Assembly: GCA_022841665.1 (NCBI GenBank)
Contig: JALHRB010000001.1
Coordinates: forward strand, 62,001 to 126,000
Direction: 5' to 3'
DNA: 64,000 bases
DNA from: Pseudolabrys sp.
GTDB lineage: Bacteria; Pseudomonadota; Alphaproteobacteria; Rhizobiales; Xanthobacteraceae
Within the stretch, counting starts at the first letter, position 1. Every line of letters begins with the position of its first letter. The position numbers and the translations under genes were made by a program. Shown one piece after another: positions 1-8,525 of this stretch. Under the pieces are notes generated by a model that was not told the origin of the DNA, ran no database searches, and worked only from the letters and a program-made list of their open reading frames with translations.

Positions 1-507
1 GACGATGACGTCGCCGGGGAAGATGGCGCAGCCGCCGCAGCCGATCGCCTCGTTCCAGCCGACGAAGGTGAGCTGATTGACGGAGGCCGGCGCGGCGACG
101 CCTTGGCACCAGACCGGCAGGCCGGTCGCCAGAACGCCGTGCTTGTCGCGCATGACGCCGTCGGTGATCAGCGCGCTCACCCCGCGCTTGACCATGCGCA
201 TGCAGAGGATGTCGCCGAAGATGCCGGCGCCGGTGTTGCCCATGGCGTCGGCGACCACCACGCAGTCCGGCGGCATGTCCTCGATGGCGCCGCGCGTCGA
301 GATCGGCTTCGACCAGCTTTCCGGCGTCGCCAGATCCTCGCGCACCGGCACGAAGCGCAGCGTGAAGGCGGGTCCCACCACGCGCTTGCCGGAAAAGCCG
401 AAGGGCATGGCGCCCGCCATCCACGCGCGGCGGATGCCCTTCTTCAGCAGCATGGTGGTGATGGTGCCGGTGGTGACGCTGCGCAGGATGTCGAGCGTGG
501 AAGCCAT
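1..507 (-). CDS. RraA family protein (partial, C-terminus outside window)
   Basis: The minus-strand frame from the ATG at 505-507 runs open to the window edge and gives 169 residues. It starts MASTLDILRSVTTGTITTML and contains VVADAMGNTGAGIFGDILCM followed by ALITDGVMRD, the signature of the RraA/DlpA-like fold. That fold includes RNase E inhibitor RraA and the metal-dependent 4-hydroxy-4-methyl-2-oxoglutarate / oxaloacetate aldolases; the G-x-G and D-G-x-x-R-D elements form the aldolase pocket. In this phylum such genes more often serve as aldolases than as RNase regulators, but substrate cannot be told here. Plus-strand open frames over the same DNA are GC-driven shadows. Confidence 0.85.
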   Translation of the reverse strand, partial: MASTLDILRSVTTGTITTMLLKKGIRRAWMAGAMPFGFSGKRVVGPAFTLRFVPVREDLATPESWSKPISTRGAIEDMPPDCVVVADAMGNTGAGIFGDILCMRMVKRGVSALITDGVMRDKHGVLATGLPVWCQGVAAPASVNQLTFVGWNEAIGCGGCAIFPGDVIV

Positions 508-527
508 TGAAGTCCCCGGAGTAATGT

Positions 528-1094
528 TCAAGCAGGCATGAGGCCGAGCCGCTCGTCGCGGCGACGCAGATAGGCGACGAAGGGAATGGCGATCAGCACC
601 ATCCACGACTTGCCGACGATCTGGCCGGCGAGGAAGTCGAGCGAGCCGAAAGCGAGCCACAGGAAGACGATGGAGTCCACCACCAGCCCGACGATGCTGG
701 AGGCGACCACCGCGGCGACCAGCCGGCGGCGGGCGAGCGGCGTGTAGACGGCAAAGTCGGCGAATTCCGACAGTAGGAAAGCGGCCGCCGACGCCAGCAC
801 CAGCGCGCGCGGCGCGAGCGCGGCCGAGATCGCGGCCCCGACGAGGATGGCCGCGATCGCCAGACCCGGCCCGAGCCGCCGCTGCACCAGGTCGCGCAGC
901 ACCAGCGCCAGCCCGACCATCAGCACGCCCGACGGCGCCATCAGCGCGGGCGCGACCGGCACCAGGCACGGGCCGTCGCGCAGGCACACGGTGCCGACGT
1001 TGCCGATCATCCAGTTGGCCGCGGGAATGGTGAGGCAGAACAGGACGAGGAACAGGGTGCCCTCGATCTTCCTGCGCTTGTCGTTGTCGATCAT
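528..1094 (-). CDS. VUT family membrane transporter, probable queuosine-precursor importer (YhhQ-like)
   Basis: 188 residues with about five or six hydrophobic segments (for example [18 protein letters not shown] and [20 protein letters not shown]). The conserved [15 protein letters not shown] stretch, followed by [19 protein letters not shown], is typical of the VUT/YhhQ family. YhhQ imports preQ0/preQ1 for queuosine synthesis in E. coli. The ATG overlaps the queC stop by four bases (ATGA), so the two are translationally coupled, which supports a role in 7-deazaguanine metabolism. Length is a little short for the family (about 220). Transport direction and substrate are inferred from context, not seen. 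Confidence 0.8.
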   Translation of the reverse strand: MIDNDKRRKIEGTLFLVLFCLTIPAANWMIGNVGTVCLRDGPCLVPVAPALMAPSGVLMVGLALVLRDLVQRRLGPGLAIAAILVGAAISAALAPRALVLASAAAFLLSEFADFAVYTPLARRRLVAAVVASSIVGLVVDSIVFLWLAFGSLDFLAGQIVGKSWMVLIAIPFVAYLRRRDERLGLMPA

Positions 1095-1804
1095 GCCGTC
1101 TCGTCCCTCTTGAATTTCGCAAAGCCCTGCGCCCGCAACTGGCAGGCCGGACAGGTGCCGCAGCCATAGCCCCAGTCGTGGCGCTTGGCCCGGTCGCCCA
1201 GATAGCAGCTATGGCTGTCCTCGATGACGAGATCAAGCAAGGCCTTGCCGCCGATCGCCTCGGCCAGCGCGAAGGTGGCGGCCTTGTCGATCCACATCAG
1301 CGGCGTATGGATGACGAAGCGCTTGTCGAGGCCGAGCCCCAGCGCCACCTGCATGGCCTTGACGGTGTCGTCGCGGCAGTCGGGATAGCCGGAGTAGTCG
1401 GTCTCGCACATCCCCGCCACCAGGTGCCTGGCGCCGCGCCGGTAAGCGAGCGCGCCGGCGAAGCAGAAAAAGATCAGGTTGCGCCCCGGCACGAAAGTCG
1501 TCGGCAGGCCGTCGGCGGCCATTTCGATGGCGGTATCGCGGGTGAGCGCGGTCTCGGAGATGGCGGCGAGCGCGTCGAGCTTGACGACGTGATCCTCGCC
1601 CAGCCGCTCCTTCCAGGCCGCCTTGAGCGCCGCCATCGCCGCGCGCAGCTTTTCGCGCATGGCAAGTTCGACGACATGACGCTGGCCGTAGTCGAAGCCG
1701 ACCGTCTCCACTCTGGCGAAGCGTTCGAGCGCCCAGGCCAGGCAGGTGGCGGAGTCCTGCCCGCCGGAGAACAGGACGAGCGCGCTGTCGTTCGCAATGG
1801 TCAT
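1091..1804 (-). CDS. queC: 7-cyano-7-deazaguanine synthase QueC
   Basis: 237 residues. The N-terminal [19 protein letters not shown] is the PP-loop ATP pyrophosphatase motif (SGGxDS). The C-terminal [22 protein letters not shown] supplies the four zinc-binding cysteines of QueC. The enzyme converts 7-carboxy-7-deazaguanine plus ammonia and ATP to preQ0 in queuosine tRNA biosynthesis, in the cytoplasm. Length matches the family. It is followed directly by the VUT transporter gene with a 4-bp overlap. queD, queE and queF are not in the window. Confidence 0.97.
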   Translation of the reverse strand: MTIANDSALVLFSGGQDSATCLAWALERFARVETVGFDYGQRHVVELAMREKLRAAMAALKAAWKERLGEDHVVKLDALAAISETALTRDTAIEMAADGLPTTFVPGRNLIFFCFAGALAYRRGARHLVAGMCETDYSGYPDCRDDTVKAMQVALGLGLDKRFVIHTPLMWIDKAATFALAEAIGGKALLDLVIEDSHSCYLGDRAKRHDWGYGCGTCPACQLRAQGFAKFKRDETA

Positions 1805-1817
1805 GGGGCCAGTATCC

Positions 1818-1906
1818 CGTCATGCCCGCGCTTGTCGCGGGCATCCACGCCTTTCTTCATCGTCTAAAAGCAGACGTGAATGGCCGGGACAAGCCCGGCC
1901 ATGACG
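1818..1906. repeat. Palindromic intergenic mosaic repeat (RIME/REP-like)
   Basis: Two short palindromes lie in tandem: arms at 1822-1830/1836-1844 and 1880-1888/1894-1902. The whole block is bounded by CGTCATG at 1818-1824 and its complement CATGACG at 1900-1906. It sits upstream of queC and downstream of an aldo/keto reductase. The same architecture recurs at 35414, 42833, 48671 and 56713, so it is a dispersed family. Confidence 0.75.
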
Positions 1907-1914
1907 GCGACCCC

Positions 1915-2727
1915 TTAATCCCAGTTCGGCGACCAGGACCAGTCGACGATGCGGTCGCCGCGGGCGCCCAGCGTGCCGATCTCGAACATCTGGTCCTCCG
2001 ACAGCGCAAAGTCGAACAGCGCGAGATTCTCCTCCAGCCGCTCGACCTTGCCGGTGCGCGGAATGACGGCGATGCCCTGCTGCACCAAAAAGCGCAGCGA
2101 GACCTGCGCCGCCGACTTGCCGTGCGCCTGGCCGATGCGCCTCAGCACCTCGTCGCCGTTGGCGTTGCCGCGCGCGATCGGGCTGTAGGCGACCACCGCC
2201 ATGCCGTGCTTCTTGCAGGCCGCGATCACTTTCGACTGATCGAGGAAGGGATGGCATTCGATCTGGTTGCAGACCAGCTCGGACGAAATCTTGTTGGCCT
2301 CGTCCAGCAGCGCCACCGTGAAGTTCGACACGCCGAGCTGGCGCACGTAGCCCTCGCGCTTCATCTTGGCCATGGCGCCGAGCGTTTCCGCCAGCGGCAC
2401 GCGCGGGTTCGGCCAGTGGATGAGCAACAGGTCGATGTGGTCGAGGCGCAAATGCGCCAGGCTTTCCTTCACCGAGCGCTCGAGGTCGTGCGGCGCCAGC
2501 GAGGTCGGCGCCACCTTGGTGGTGACCATCACCGCGTCGCGTTTGCCCGAGGCGCGCACGCCCTCGCCCACCGCGCGCTCGTTGTCGTACATCTGCGCGG
2601 TGTCGATGTGGCGGTAACCGATCCTGATCGCCTGCTCGGTGAGCCTTGCGCATTCGCGCCCGCGCAACATCCAGGTGCCAAGGCCGACCAGCGGGATCTT
2701 GAACCCCTTGGCCTCGACGGCGTGCAT
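1915..2727 (-). CDS. Aldo/keto reductase (2,5-diketo-gluconate reductase type)
   Basis: 270 residues from the ATG at 2725-2727. AKR signatures in order: IGYRHIDTAQMYDNE (catalytic Asp and Tyr), VTTKV (catalytic Lys), LLLIHWPNP (catalytic His), GVSNF, and AVIPRTGKVERLEEN for NADPH binding. It reduces aldehydes or ketones with NADPH in the cytosol; substrate unknown. The open frame extends about 170 codons further upstream, but that part overlaps the next reductase in another frame and is a shadow. The start is coupled to the upstream gene through a TGATG junction sharing one base, implying one mRNA. Confidence 0.93.
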   Translation of the reverse strand: MHAVEAKGFKIPLVGLGTWMLRGRECARLTEQAIRIGYRHIDTAQMYDNERAVGEGVRASGKRDAVMVTTKVAPTSLAPHDLERSVKESLAHLRLDHIDLLLIHWPNPRVPLAETLGAMAKMKREGYVRQLGVSNFTVALLDEANKISSELVCNQIECHPFLDQSKVIAACKKHGMAVVAYSPIARGNANGDEVLRRIGQAHGKSAAQVSLRFLVQQGIAVIPRTGKVERLEENLALFDFALSEDQMFEIGTLGARGDRIVDWSWSPNWD

Positions 2728-3566
2728 CAGGGCGTATCCCACTTCGGCGCATGCGGCGGGTTGACCACGCGCATGTTGGTGGCGTTGAGCTTCTTCAACT
2801 CCGCCATCTCGGCGTCCGACAGCGTGAAGTCGAACACGTCGAGGTTCTGCTTGAGATGCTCGGGCGTGGCGGTGCGCGGAATGGCGCAGACGCCCATCTG
2901 CACCAGATAGCGCAGCGACACCTGCGCCGAGGTCTTGCCGTGCGCCTTGCCGATGCGCTCCAGCGCCTCCGCGCCCGGCACTTTGCCGCGCGCGATCGGG
3001 CAATAGGCGACCACCGCCATGCCGTGCTTCTTGCTGGCGGCCAGCACCTTGTCCTGGTTGATGAAGGGGTGCATCTCGATCTGGTTGCAGACCAGCGGCT
3101 CCGACGTCACCGCCCAGGCCTCGTCCAGCATGGCGGTGGTGAAGTTCGCCACGCCGACATGCTTGGTGAAGCCGTCTTTCTTGGCCTTGCACAGCGCACC
3201 GACCGAAAGCTTTAACGGGATGTCGGGGTTGTTCCAATGGATCAGCAGCAGGTCGACATAAGGCAATTGGAGGTTCTTCAGGCTCTGCTCCAGCACGCGC
3301 GCGAAATCGTCGGGCATGAGGTCGCCCTGGCGGACCTTGGTGCAGATGAAGACGTCGTTGCGGTTGACGCCGGAAGCGCGCAAGCCCTCGCCGTTCTCCC
3401 GTTCGTTGCCGTAGAACGCGGCCGTGTCGAGGTGGCGGTAGCCGAGCTGCAGCGCGGTCTTCACCGCCTGCACGCAGACGTCCTCTTTCAGGGTCATGGT
3501 GCCGAGGCCGATGGTGGGAATGCGGGCGCCAAATACTTCAATAACTTGCGCTTCAACGACTTGCAT
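2727..3566 (-). CDS. Aldo/keto reductase, paralogue of the downstream gene
   Basis: 279 residues starting MQVVEAQVIEVFGARIPTIG. The chosen ATG (3564-3566) has AAGGAGA about six bases upstream; the longer open frame to 3617 lacks such a site. It has the full AKR set: LGYRHLDTAAFYGNE, ICTKV, LLLIHWNNP, VGVANF and CAIPRTATPEHLKQN. It resembles its downstream neighbour throughout, so the pair is a tandem duplication that has diverged. It is first in a two-gene unit and probably carries the promoter. Likely an NADPH-dependent carbonyl detoxifying or sugar-ketone enzyme; substrate unknown. Confidence 0.93.
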   Translation of the reverse strand: MQVVEAQVIEVFGARIPTIGLGTMTLKEDVCVQAVKTALQLGYRHLDTAAFYGNERENGEGLRASGVNRNDVFICTKVRQGDLMPDDFARVLEQSLKNLQLPYVDLLLIHWNNPDIPLKLSVGALCKAKKDGFTKHVGVANFTTAMLDEAWAVTSEPLVCNQIEMHPFINQDKVLAASKKHGMAVVAYCPIARGKVPGAEALERIGKAHGKTSAQVSLRYLVQMGVCAIPRTATPEHLKQNLDVFDFTLSDAEMAELKKLNATNMRVVNPPHAPKWDTP

Positions 3567-3709
3567 CACGGGTCTCCTTGGGCGGCGTGGAAAGGGCGTT
3601 TGGGGCGGGTCCGGCAAAGCATGCCCGCTCGCCGGCGGCCTGCCAACGGGGGGTGCTCAAAGCGGCGCCCTGCGCGGTTTAGCGGCGGTTGCCGTTCCCA
3701 AAAGGCGCG

Positions 3710-4012
3710 TCAGCGCCGTCTGCCGCCTAACGCTGCGAAGGCCGTCTCCGGCGCCTTGTCGATCAGCTTGAGCAGCGCGCGCGCAGGTCCGCGCGGGGAG
3801 CGCTTGCCCTGTTCCCAGTTGCGCACGGTCTCGATCGGCACTTCGATCTTCTCGGCGAAGGCCGCCTGGGTCAGCCCGCAGCGCGCCCGCACATGGCGCA
3901 CGAAGGCCGCCGGGTCCTTATGCTCGACCGCCTTCTCGCTGCCGTCGGGCAGGATCTCCACGATCCGCCCGTCTGCTTTCAGACGCACCCGCATCATGGC
4001 CTTGGCTCCCAT
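3710..4012 (-). CDS. Helix-turn-helix (XRE/HigA-NadS-like) transcriptional regulator
   Basis: 100 residues. The C-terminal half has a clear HTH: CGLTQAAFAEKIEVPIETVR then NWEQGKRSPRGPARALLKLI, the pattern of the HigA/NadS/MqsA-C antitoxin-like regulators, ending in an Arg-rich tail. The N-terminal part (RVRLKADGRIVEILPDG) looks like a small beta domain. A second possible start is the Met at residue 6 or 7. No toxin-like partner adjoins it: the next gene downstream is a reductase and the gene upstream is an unrelated small protein. It may be an orphan antitoxin-type repressor or a plain regulator. Confidence 0.8.
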   Translation of the reverse strand: MGAKAMMRVRLKADGRIVEILPDGSEKAVEHKDPAAFVRHVRARCGLTQAAFAEKIEVPIETVRNWEQGKRSPRGPARALLKLIDKAPETAFAALGGRRR

Positions 4013-4067
4013 CGTCGCGATGGGCCAATGGCCTAGCTGATTCGGGGCAACGAGAGGTTAAAGCGGG

Positions 4068-4316
4068 CTAGTTCGGTCTTTGGCCGCGTGGCCGTTGACC
4101 TGGGGCAAGGCGGGTCCGGCCCCGCTCCTGCAGGGAATGCAGGCCCTCTTCGGCCTCTCTGACGACTTCGGCGCGCCGATCGGCAATTAGTTCATCCGAA
4201 AGGTAACCCGTCTTTCGTGCCAGCGCGGCGGCCTCCGCCCGCAGCCTGCGCAGACTCTGCAGTTCGCGCCGCAGGCCCGCTTCCTCCAGTCCAAGAGAAT
4301 CCTTTTTGCGTTGCAT
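4068..4316 (-). CDS. Hypothetical small charged protein, predicted helical
   Basis: 82 residues, not recognised. It is rich in Leu, Arg and Glu (LRRELQSLRRLRAEAAALAR) and probably forms a helix or short coiled coil, with a basic, disordered end. It starts nine bases after the isovaleryl-CoA dehydrogenase stop and reads the same way, so it could ride on that transcript. The ribosome binding site is weak. Coding status is plausible but not secure. Confidence 0.45.
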   Translation of the reverse strand: MQRKKDSLGLEEAGLRRELQSLRRLRAEAAALARKTGYLSDELIADRRAEVVREAEEGLHSLQERGRTRLAPGQRPRGQRPN

Positions 4317-4325
4317 AAGGTCACC

Positions 4326-5498
4326 CTACCGCGTCTTCTCGAATATCTCGCGCCCGATCAGCATGCGGCGGATTTCGGACGTCCCCGCCCCGATCTCGTA
4401 GAGCTTGGCGTCGCGCAGCAGCCGCCCGGTAGGGAAGTCGTTGATGTAGCCGTTGCCGCCGAGGCACTGGATCGCTTCCAGCGCCATCCAGGTCGCGCGC
4501 TCGGCCGCGTAGAGGATGGCGCCGGCGGCGTCCTCGCGCGTGGTGCGGCCCTCGTCGCAGGCGCGCGCCACCGCGTAGACGTAGGACTTGGCCGCGTTCA
4601 TGGTCACGTACATGTCGGCGAGCTTGGCCTGCACCAGTTGGAAGCGCCCGATCGGCTGGCCGAACTGCTGGCGCTCGTGCACGTAGGGGATCACCACGTC
4701 CATGCAGGCCTGCATGATGCCGAGCGGGCCGGCGGCGAGCACCACGCGCTCGTAGTCGAGCCCCGACATCAGCACGTTGACGCCGTTGCCGACCGCGCCC
4801 AGCACGTTCTCCTGCGGCACCTCGCAGTCGGTGAACACCAGCTCGCTGGTGTCGGAGCCGCGCATGCCGAGCTTGTCGAGCTTCTGCGCCGGGGCAAAGC
4901 CCTTCATCCCCTTCTCGACAACGAAGGCGGTGATGCCGCGCGCGCCGGCGGTACGGTCGGTCTTGGCATAGACCACCAGCGTGTCGGCGAGCGGACCGTT
5001 GGTAATCCACATCTTGGAGCCGTTGAGGACGTAGCGGTCGCCCTTCTTGTCGGCACGCGTGCGCATCGAGACGACGTCGGAACCCGCGCCCGGCTCCGAC
5101 ATGGCGAGCGCGCCGACGTGCTCACCGGAAATCAGTTTGGGCAGATATTTTCTTTTCTGCGCTTCGCTGCCGTTGCGGCGGAGCTGGTTGACGCAGAGAT
5201 TGGAATGCGCGCCGTAGGACAGGCCGACCGCGGCGGAGGCGCGCGAGACCTCCTCCATCGCAATGCAATGATGCAGGTAGCCGAGGTTGGAGCCGCCATA
5301 TTCCTCCTCGACCGTGATGCCGTGCAGGCCGAGCGCGCCCATCTCGGGCCAGAGGTCGCGCGGGAATTCGTTGCTGCGGTCGATGTCGGCGGCGCGCGGC
5401 GCAATGCGGTCGCGGGCGAAATCGGCGACCGACTTGCGCAGCATGTCGACGTCGGAACCGAGCCCGAAATCGAAGCCCGCCCAGGCATTGGGGATCAT
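4326..5498 (-). CDS. ivd: Isovaleryl-CoA dehydrogenase
   Basis: 390 residues from the ATG at 5496-5498, which has GGAGGCG just upstream; an in-frame Met eight codons earlier is less likely. Acyl-CoA dehydrogenase signatures are present: [40 protein letters not shown] and [21 protein letters not shown]. The [18 protein letters not shown] stretch carries a Glu at the position used as catalytic base in isovaleryl-CoA dehydrogenases rather than in short-chain paralogues. It oxidises isovaleryl-CoA to 3-methylcrotonyl-CoA in leucine breakdown, passing electrons to ETF via FAD. The usual methylcrotonyl-CoA carboxylase neighbours are absent here. Confidence 0.93.
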   Translation of the reverse strand: MIPNAWAGFDFGLGSDVDMLRKSVADFARDRIAPRAADIDRSNEFPRDLWPEMGALGLHGITVEEEYGGSNLGYLHHCIAMEEVSRASAAVGLSYGAHSNLCVNQLRRNGSEAQKRKYLPKLISGEHVGALAMSEPGAGSDVVSMRTRADKKGDRYVLNGSKMWITNGPLADTLVVYAKTDRTAGARGITAFVVEKGMKGFAPAQKLDKLGMRGSDTSELVFTDCEVPQENVLGAVGNGVNVLMSGLDYERVVLAAGPLGIMQACMDVVIPYVHERQQFGQPIGRFQLVQAKLADMYVTMNAAKSYVYAVARACDEGRTTREDAAGAILYAAERATWMALEAIQCLGGNGYINDFPTGRLLRDAKLYEIGAGTSEIRRMLIGREIFEKTR

Positions 5499-5566
5499 CG
5501 CACCGCCTCCGCTCGCTGACACGTCGCCCGGCCGGGCGCGGCGAAAACGATACTATAAGCCGGCGT

Positions 5567-7507
5567 TCAGGCTGTCAGCGCCTCGTCCGGCTCGGGCCCG
5601 CCCGCGGGCTGGCGCTTGGCCTGCGCCAGCAGCCGGTCGATGGCCTTGGCCGGCGCCGGCTTGGCGAACAGATAACCTTGCATTTCGTCGCAACCGGCAA
5701 GCCGCAACAGCACGCGCTGCTGCTCGGTCTCCACGCCCTCGACCAGCACGGACAGGCCGAGCGCGCGGCCGAGCGCCACGATCGCCTGAACGATGACGCC
5801 GCCATTGGCGGACTGGCCGAGCCCGATGACGAAGCTGCGGTCGATCTTGAGCTTGTCGAGCGGGAAACGCTGCAGATAGCCGAGGTTCGAATAGCCCGAA
5901 CCAAAATCGTCGAGCGCGATGCGCACGCCAAGCGCGTGCAGGTCCTCGATGCGCTTGACCATCTCGTCGGGGTTGTCGATCAGCACGCCTTCGGTGATTT
6001 CCAGCATCAGGCGCGACGGCGCCATGCCGCTTTCCGCCAGCGCCGAGCGCACCAGGTCGACGATGGCGCGGTCGCGCACCTGCAAAGGCGACAGGTTCAC
6101 GCCGACATAGAGATCGGGCCAGCGCTTGGCTTCCAAGAGCGCGCGGCGCAGCACGAAGGCGCCGAGCGTGTCCATGAGGCCCATCTGCTCGGCCACCGGG
6201 ATGAAGGTCGCGGGCGGGATCGGCCCGCGCGTCGCGTGCGTCCAGCGCAGCAGCGCCTCGACGCCGACCACGCGGCCGCCGCTGGCGGAGACGATCGGCT
6301 GGTAGTGCAGCTCCAGCTCGTTGGCGGTGAGAGCGCGCGGCAGCTCGCGGTGGATGAATTTCTGGTCGGTGGAGACCGTGTCGATCGCCGGCTCGAACAT
6401 CACCAGCGCGCCCGGTCCCTTCTTGGCGGCCGCGCGCAAGGCGAGCTCGGCCTTGCGGGTTACTTCGCCGCGCGTCTCGGCATGCTGCGGCGCCTGCACG
6501 CAGCCGGCATGCGCGCTCACGCGCACGACCTTGTCGACCCAGTAAGGCCGCGACACCGATTCCAGCACGCCGCGCAGGATGTCTTCGGCATCCGTTTCGA
6601 CCGGGGCCGTCAGCGTGATGGCGAACTCGTCGCTGCCGATGCGGCCGCACGTGGCCTCGGCCGGCAGCGCCTGCTTCAGCCGGTCGACCACCGCCACCAA
6701 CAATTCTTCGCTGCCGAGCACGCCAAGATGAGCGGTGATGTCCTCCATGCCGTCGAGCTCGACGAGCGCGAAGGTGGTGACCTCGTTGTCGGCCCGCTCG
6801 GACAGCACGAGATCGAGCAACTCGAGCGTCTTGGCGTGATTGGGAAGGCCGGTGAGCTTGTCCTCGTCGGCGGCGCGCGCGGCGCGGGCTTCGCTGGCTT
6901 GCAGCGCCGCGGCGGTCCGCCGCACCTGCCAGAGCGAAAAGCCGGCAAAGCCGGCCAGCATCAATGCGCCGCCGCCGATCAGCGGGATCAGCCGGGCGAT
7001 CATGGCGCCGGTCGGATAGCTCTTCTCCCAGGTGAAGAACCCGGCAATGCGGCCGTGCCCGTCCATCACCGGCTGCATCTCGCGGCCCTCGAGCGAGGGC
7101 TCGCCCTCGAACTTGAGGGCCTTGAGCCCCACACTCTGCTCGATCATGCGCACGAAGCGCGGGTCGATCTCCTTGCCGTGGCCGAATACGGCGCGGAATT
7201 CGGCGATCGCCGCGCGCAGGCCCGCGCGCTGTTCGGCGGCGATGCGGGCATCGTTGCGCGCCGCCATGTCGTAGCCGAGCCAGCCGATGAGCATGGTGGC
7301 GGCGGCAGCGATGACCGCCAAAAGCACGATTGTCCGCGCCGCGCCGCCGGCGCTCATGTCCTGAAAACGCGCGGCGGGCGTTCCGGCGTGCACGGGCGCG
7401 TGGCGCGGCGAAGGCCACGCAAACGTCCCGCCGTCGGGGGGGCGCCCCGCCGCATCCATTCCCGCTTCGCCGTCCACCGGATTCTCCCCGCGATACGCTG
7501 CGGTCAT
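5567..7507 (-). CDS. Membrane GGDEF-EAL protein, probable c-di-GMP phosphodiesterase
   Basis: 646 residues. Membrane segments lie near residues 58-77 (ARTIVLLAVIAAAATMLIGW) and 170-192, bounding a periplasmic sensor region of about 95 residues. A GGDEF domain follows with GRIGSDEFAI in place of GGDEF. The C-terminal EAL domain has VGVEALLRW, ITEGVL, DDFGSGYSNLGYL and LVEGVETEQQ, so metal-binding and catalytic residues look intact. Expected role: hydrolysis of c-di-GMP at the inner membrane in response to a periplasmic cue. The GSDEF variant may be inactive or weak. Gene faces away from the polysaccharide deacetylases. Confidence 0.92.
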   Translation of the reverse strand: MTAAYRGENPVDGEAGMDAAGRPPDGGTFAWPSPRHAPVHAGTPAARFQDMSAGGAARTIVLLAVIAAAATMLIGWLGYDMAARNDARIAAEQRAGLRAAIAEFRAVFGHGKEIDPRFVRMIEQSVGLKALKFEGEPSLEGREMQPVMDGHGRIAGFFTWEKSYPTGAMIARLIPLIGGGALMLAGFAGFSLWQVRRTAAALQASEARAARAADEDKLTGLPNHAKTLELLDLVLSERADNEVTTFALVELDGMEDITAHLGVLGSEELLVAVVDRLKQALPAEATCGRIGSDEFAITLTAPVETDAEDILRGVLESVSRPYWVDKVVRVSAHAGCVQAPQHAETRGEVTRKAELALRAAAKKGPGALVMFEPAIDTVSTDQKFIHRELPRALTANELELHYQPIVSASGGRVVGVEALLRWTHATRGPIPPATFIPVAEQMGLMDTLGAFVLRRALLEAKRWPDLYVGVNLSPLQVRDRAIVDLVRSALAESGMAPSRLMLEITEGVLIDNPDEMVKRIEDLHALGVRIALDDFGSGYSNLGYLQRFPLDKLKIDRSFVIGLGQSANGGVIVQAIVALGRALGLSVLVEGVETEQQRVLLRLAGCDEMQGYLFAKPAPAKAIDRLLAQAKRQPAGGPEPDEALTA

Positions 7508-7660
7508 CCGGTCCAGACATAGAGATTCACCATTAATACCGGGTCAGGAAAGACGGTGAATGAAAGGTAACCGCTCCAGAAAACGGAGCTCTTTGTGTCA
7601 TATAGCTGTCACTTGCCAGTCATGCGTCATAGCGCTCAAGTGCTGGCTTCGGGGCGTTCC

Positions 7661-8434
7661 ATGATTCGGATGCTTGTCATTGCGCTGGCCGCGGCCATTC
7701 CCTGCGCCGCCGCGGCGGAGCCCTGCCCCGGCAATCCGCAGGCGCTCGGCACCGCACGCGTCATCTCCGTCAATGCGGCGACCACGCCCCGCCTCGGCCA
7801 CAAGCACTTTCCCGCCGGCCTGCCGCTGCGGGCCAAGGAGCTGGTGCTCACGTTCGACGACGGCCCTTGGCCTACCACCACGCCGCGCGTGCTCGCAGCG
7901 CTCAAGCACGAATGCGTGCGCGCGACCTTCTTCCTGCTTGGCCGCAACGCCGAGGCCTATCCGCAGATCGCGCGGCGCACGGCGGCGGAAGGCCATACGG
8001 TCGGCCATCACACGTTTTCGCATCCGCTGCTCAGCCAGATGTCGCTCGCGCGCGCCGAGGCCGAGATCGATCGCGGCATCGCCGCCGACGAACTCGCGGT
8101 CCACGGCGTGCGGCGCACGGAGCCGACGACGCCGTTCTTCCGTTTTCCCGGCTTTGCTTCCAATCAACCGCTGCTCGACCGCGCGCAGCAGCGCGGCCTC
8201 GTCGTGTTCGGCGCCGACATCTGGGCGAGCGACTGGTTGCCGATGGAGCCGTCGGTGCAGTTGGAGCTGATCCTCGCGCGCGTCGAGCGGATCGGCCGCG
8301 GAATCGTGCTGTTCCACGACACCAAGGCGCAGACGGCGCAGATGCTCCCGGCCTTCCTGCGCGAGCTCAAGCGGCGCGGCTACCGCATCGTCCATGTCGT
8401 CCCGGGCAGCGGGACGCTGGTAAAACATCAATAA
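7661..8434 (+). CDS. Secreted polysaccharide deacetylase family protein (copy 1)
   Basis: 257 residues from ATG 7661, chosen because it begins a clean signal peptide (MIRMLVIALAAAIPCAAAAE); an upstream in-frame Met at 7595 gives a less sensible N-terminus. NodB-homology motifs: VLTFDDGPWP (catalytic Asp and metal Asp), HTVGHHTFSHP (metal His pair), FFRFPGF, and IVLFHDTKAQ near the end. Such enzymes de-N-acetylate chitin oligomers, peptidoglycan or exopolysaccharide in the periplasm. A paralogue follows after 91 bp. Substrate unknown. Confidence 0.9.
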   Translation: MIRMLVIALAAAIPCAAAAEPCPGNPQALGTARVISVNAATTPRLGHKHFPAGLPLRAKELVLTFDDGPWPTTTPRVLAALKHECVRATFFLLGRNAEAYPQIARRTAAEGHTVGHHTFSHPLLSQMSLARAEAEIDRGIAADELAVHGVRRTEPTTPFFRFPGFASNQPLLDRAQQRGLVVFGADIWASDWLPMEPSVQLELILARVERIGRGIVLFHDTKAQTAQMLPAFLRELKRRGYRIVHVVPGSGTLVKHQ

Positions 8435-8525
8435 ATTCAACCGTATACGTCGTTAATCATATCTTACACCGCTGCGAAAGGAGCGCCCGCCCGCGGGTAA
8501 CATGATCCCGGGAATTGGGGGCGAC

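Noticed and set aside
1915-3237. Single 440-residue reductase as a fusion of two
   Set aside because: The upstream 170 codons are out of frame with the second reductase and not reductase-like; the real start is the ATG at 2725-2727.
4311-5519. Long plus-strand open frame of about 400 codons opposite isovaleryl-CoA dehydrogenase
   Set aside because: Composition is His/Ala/Arg/Val-rich with no recognisable domain, and the minus strand encodes a full enzyme; GC-rich antisense shadow.
5678-7522. Long plus-strand open frame opposite the GGDEF-EAL gene
   Set aside because: Same antisense pattern; no motif and no ribosome site; the minus strand has all EAL residues.
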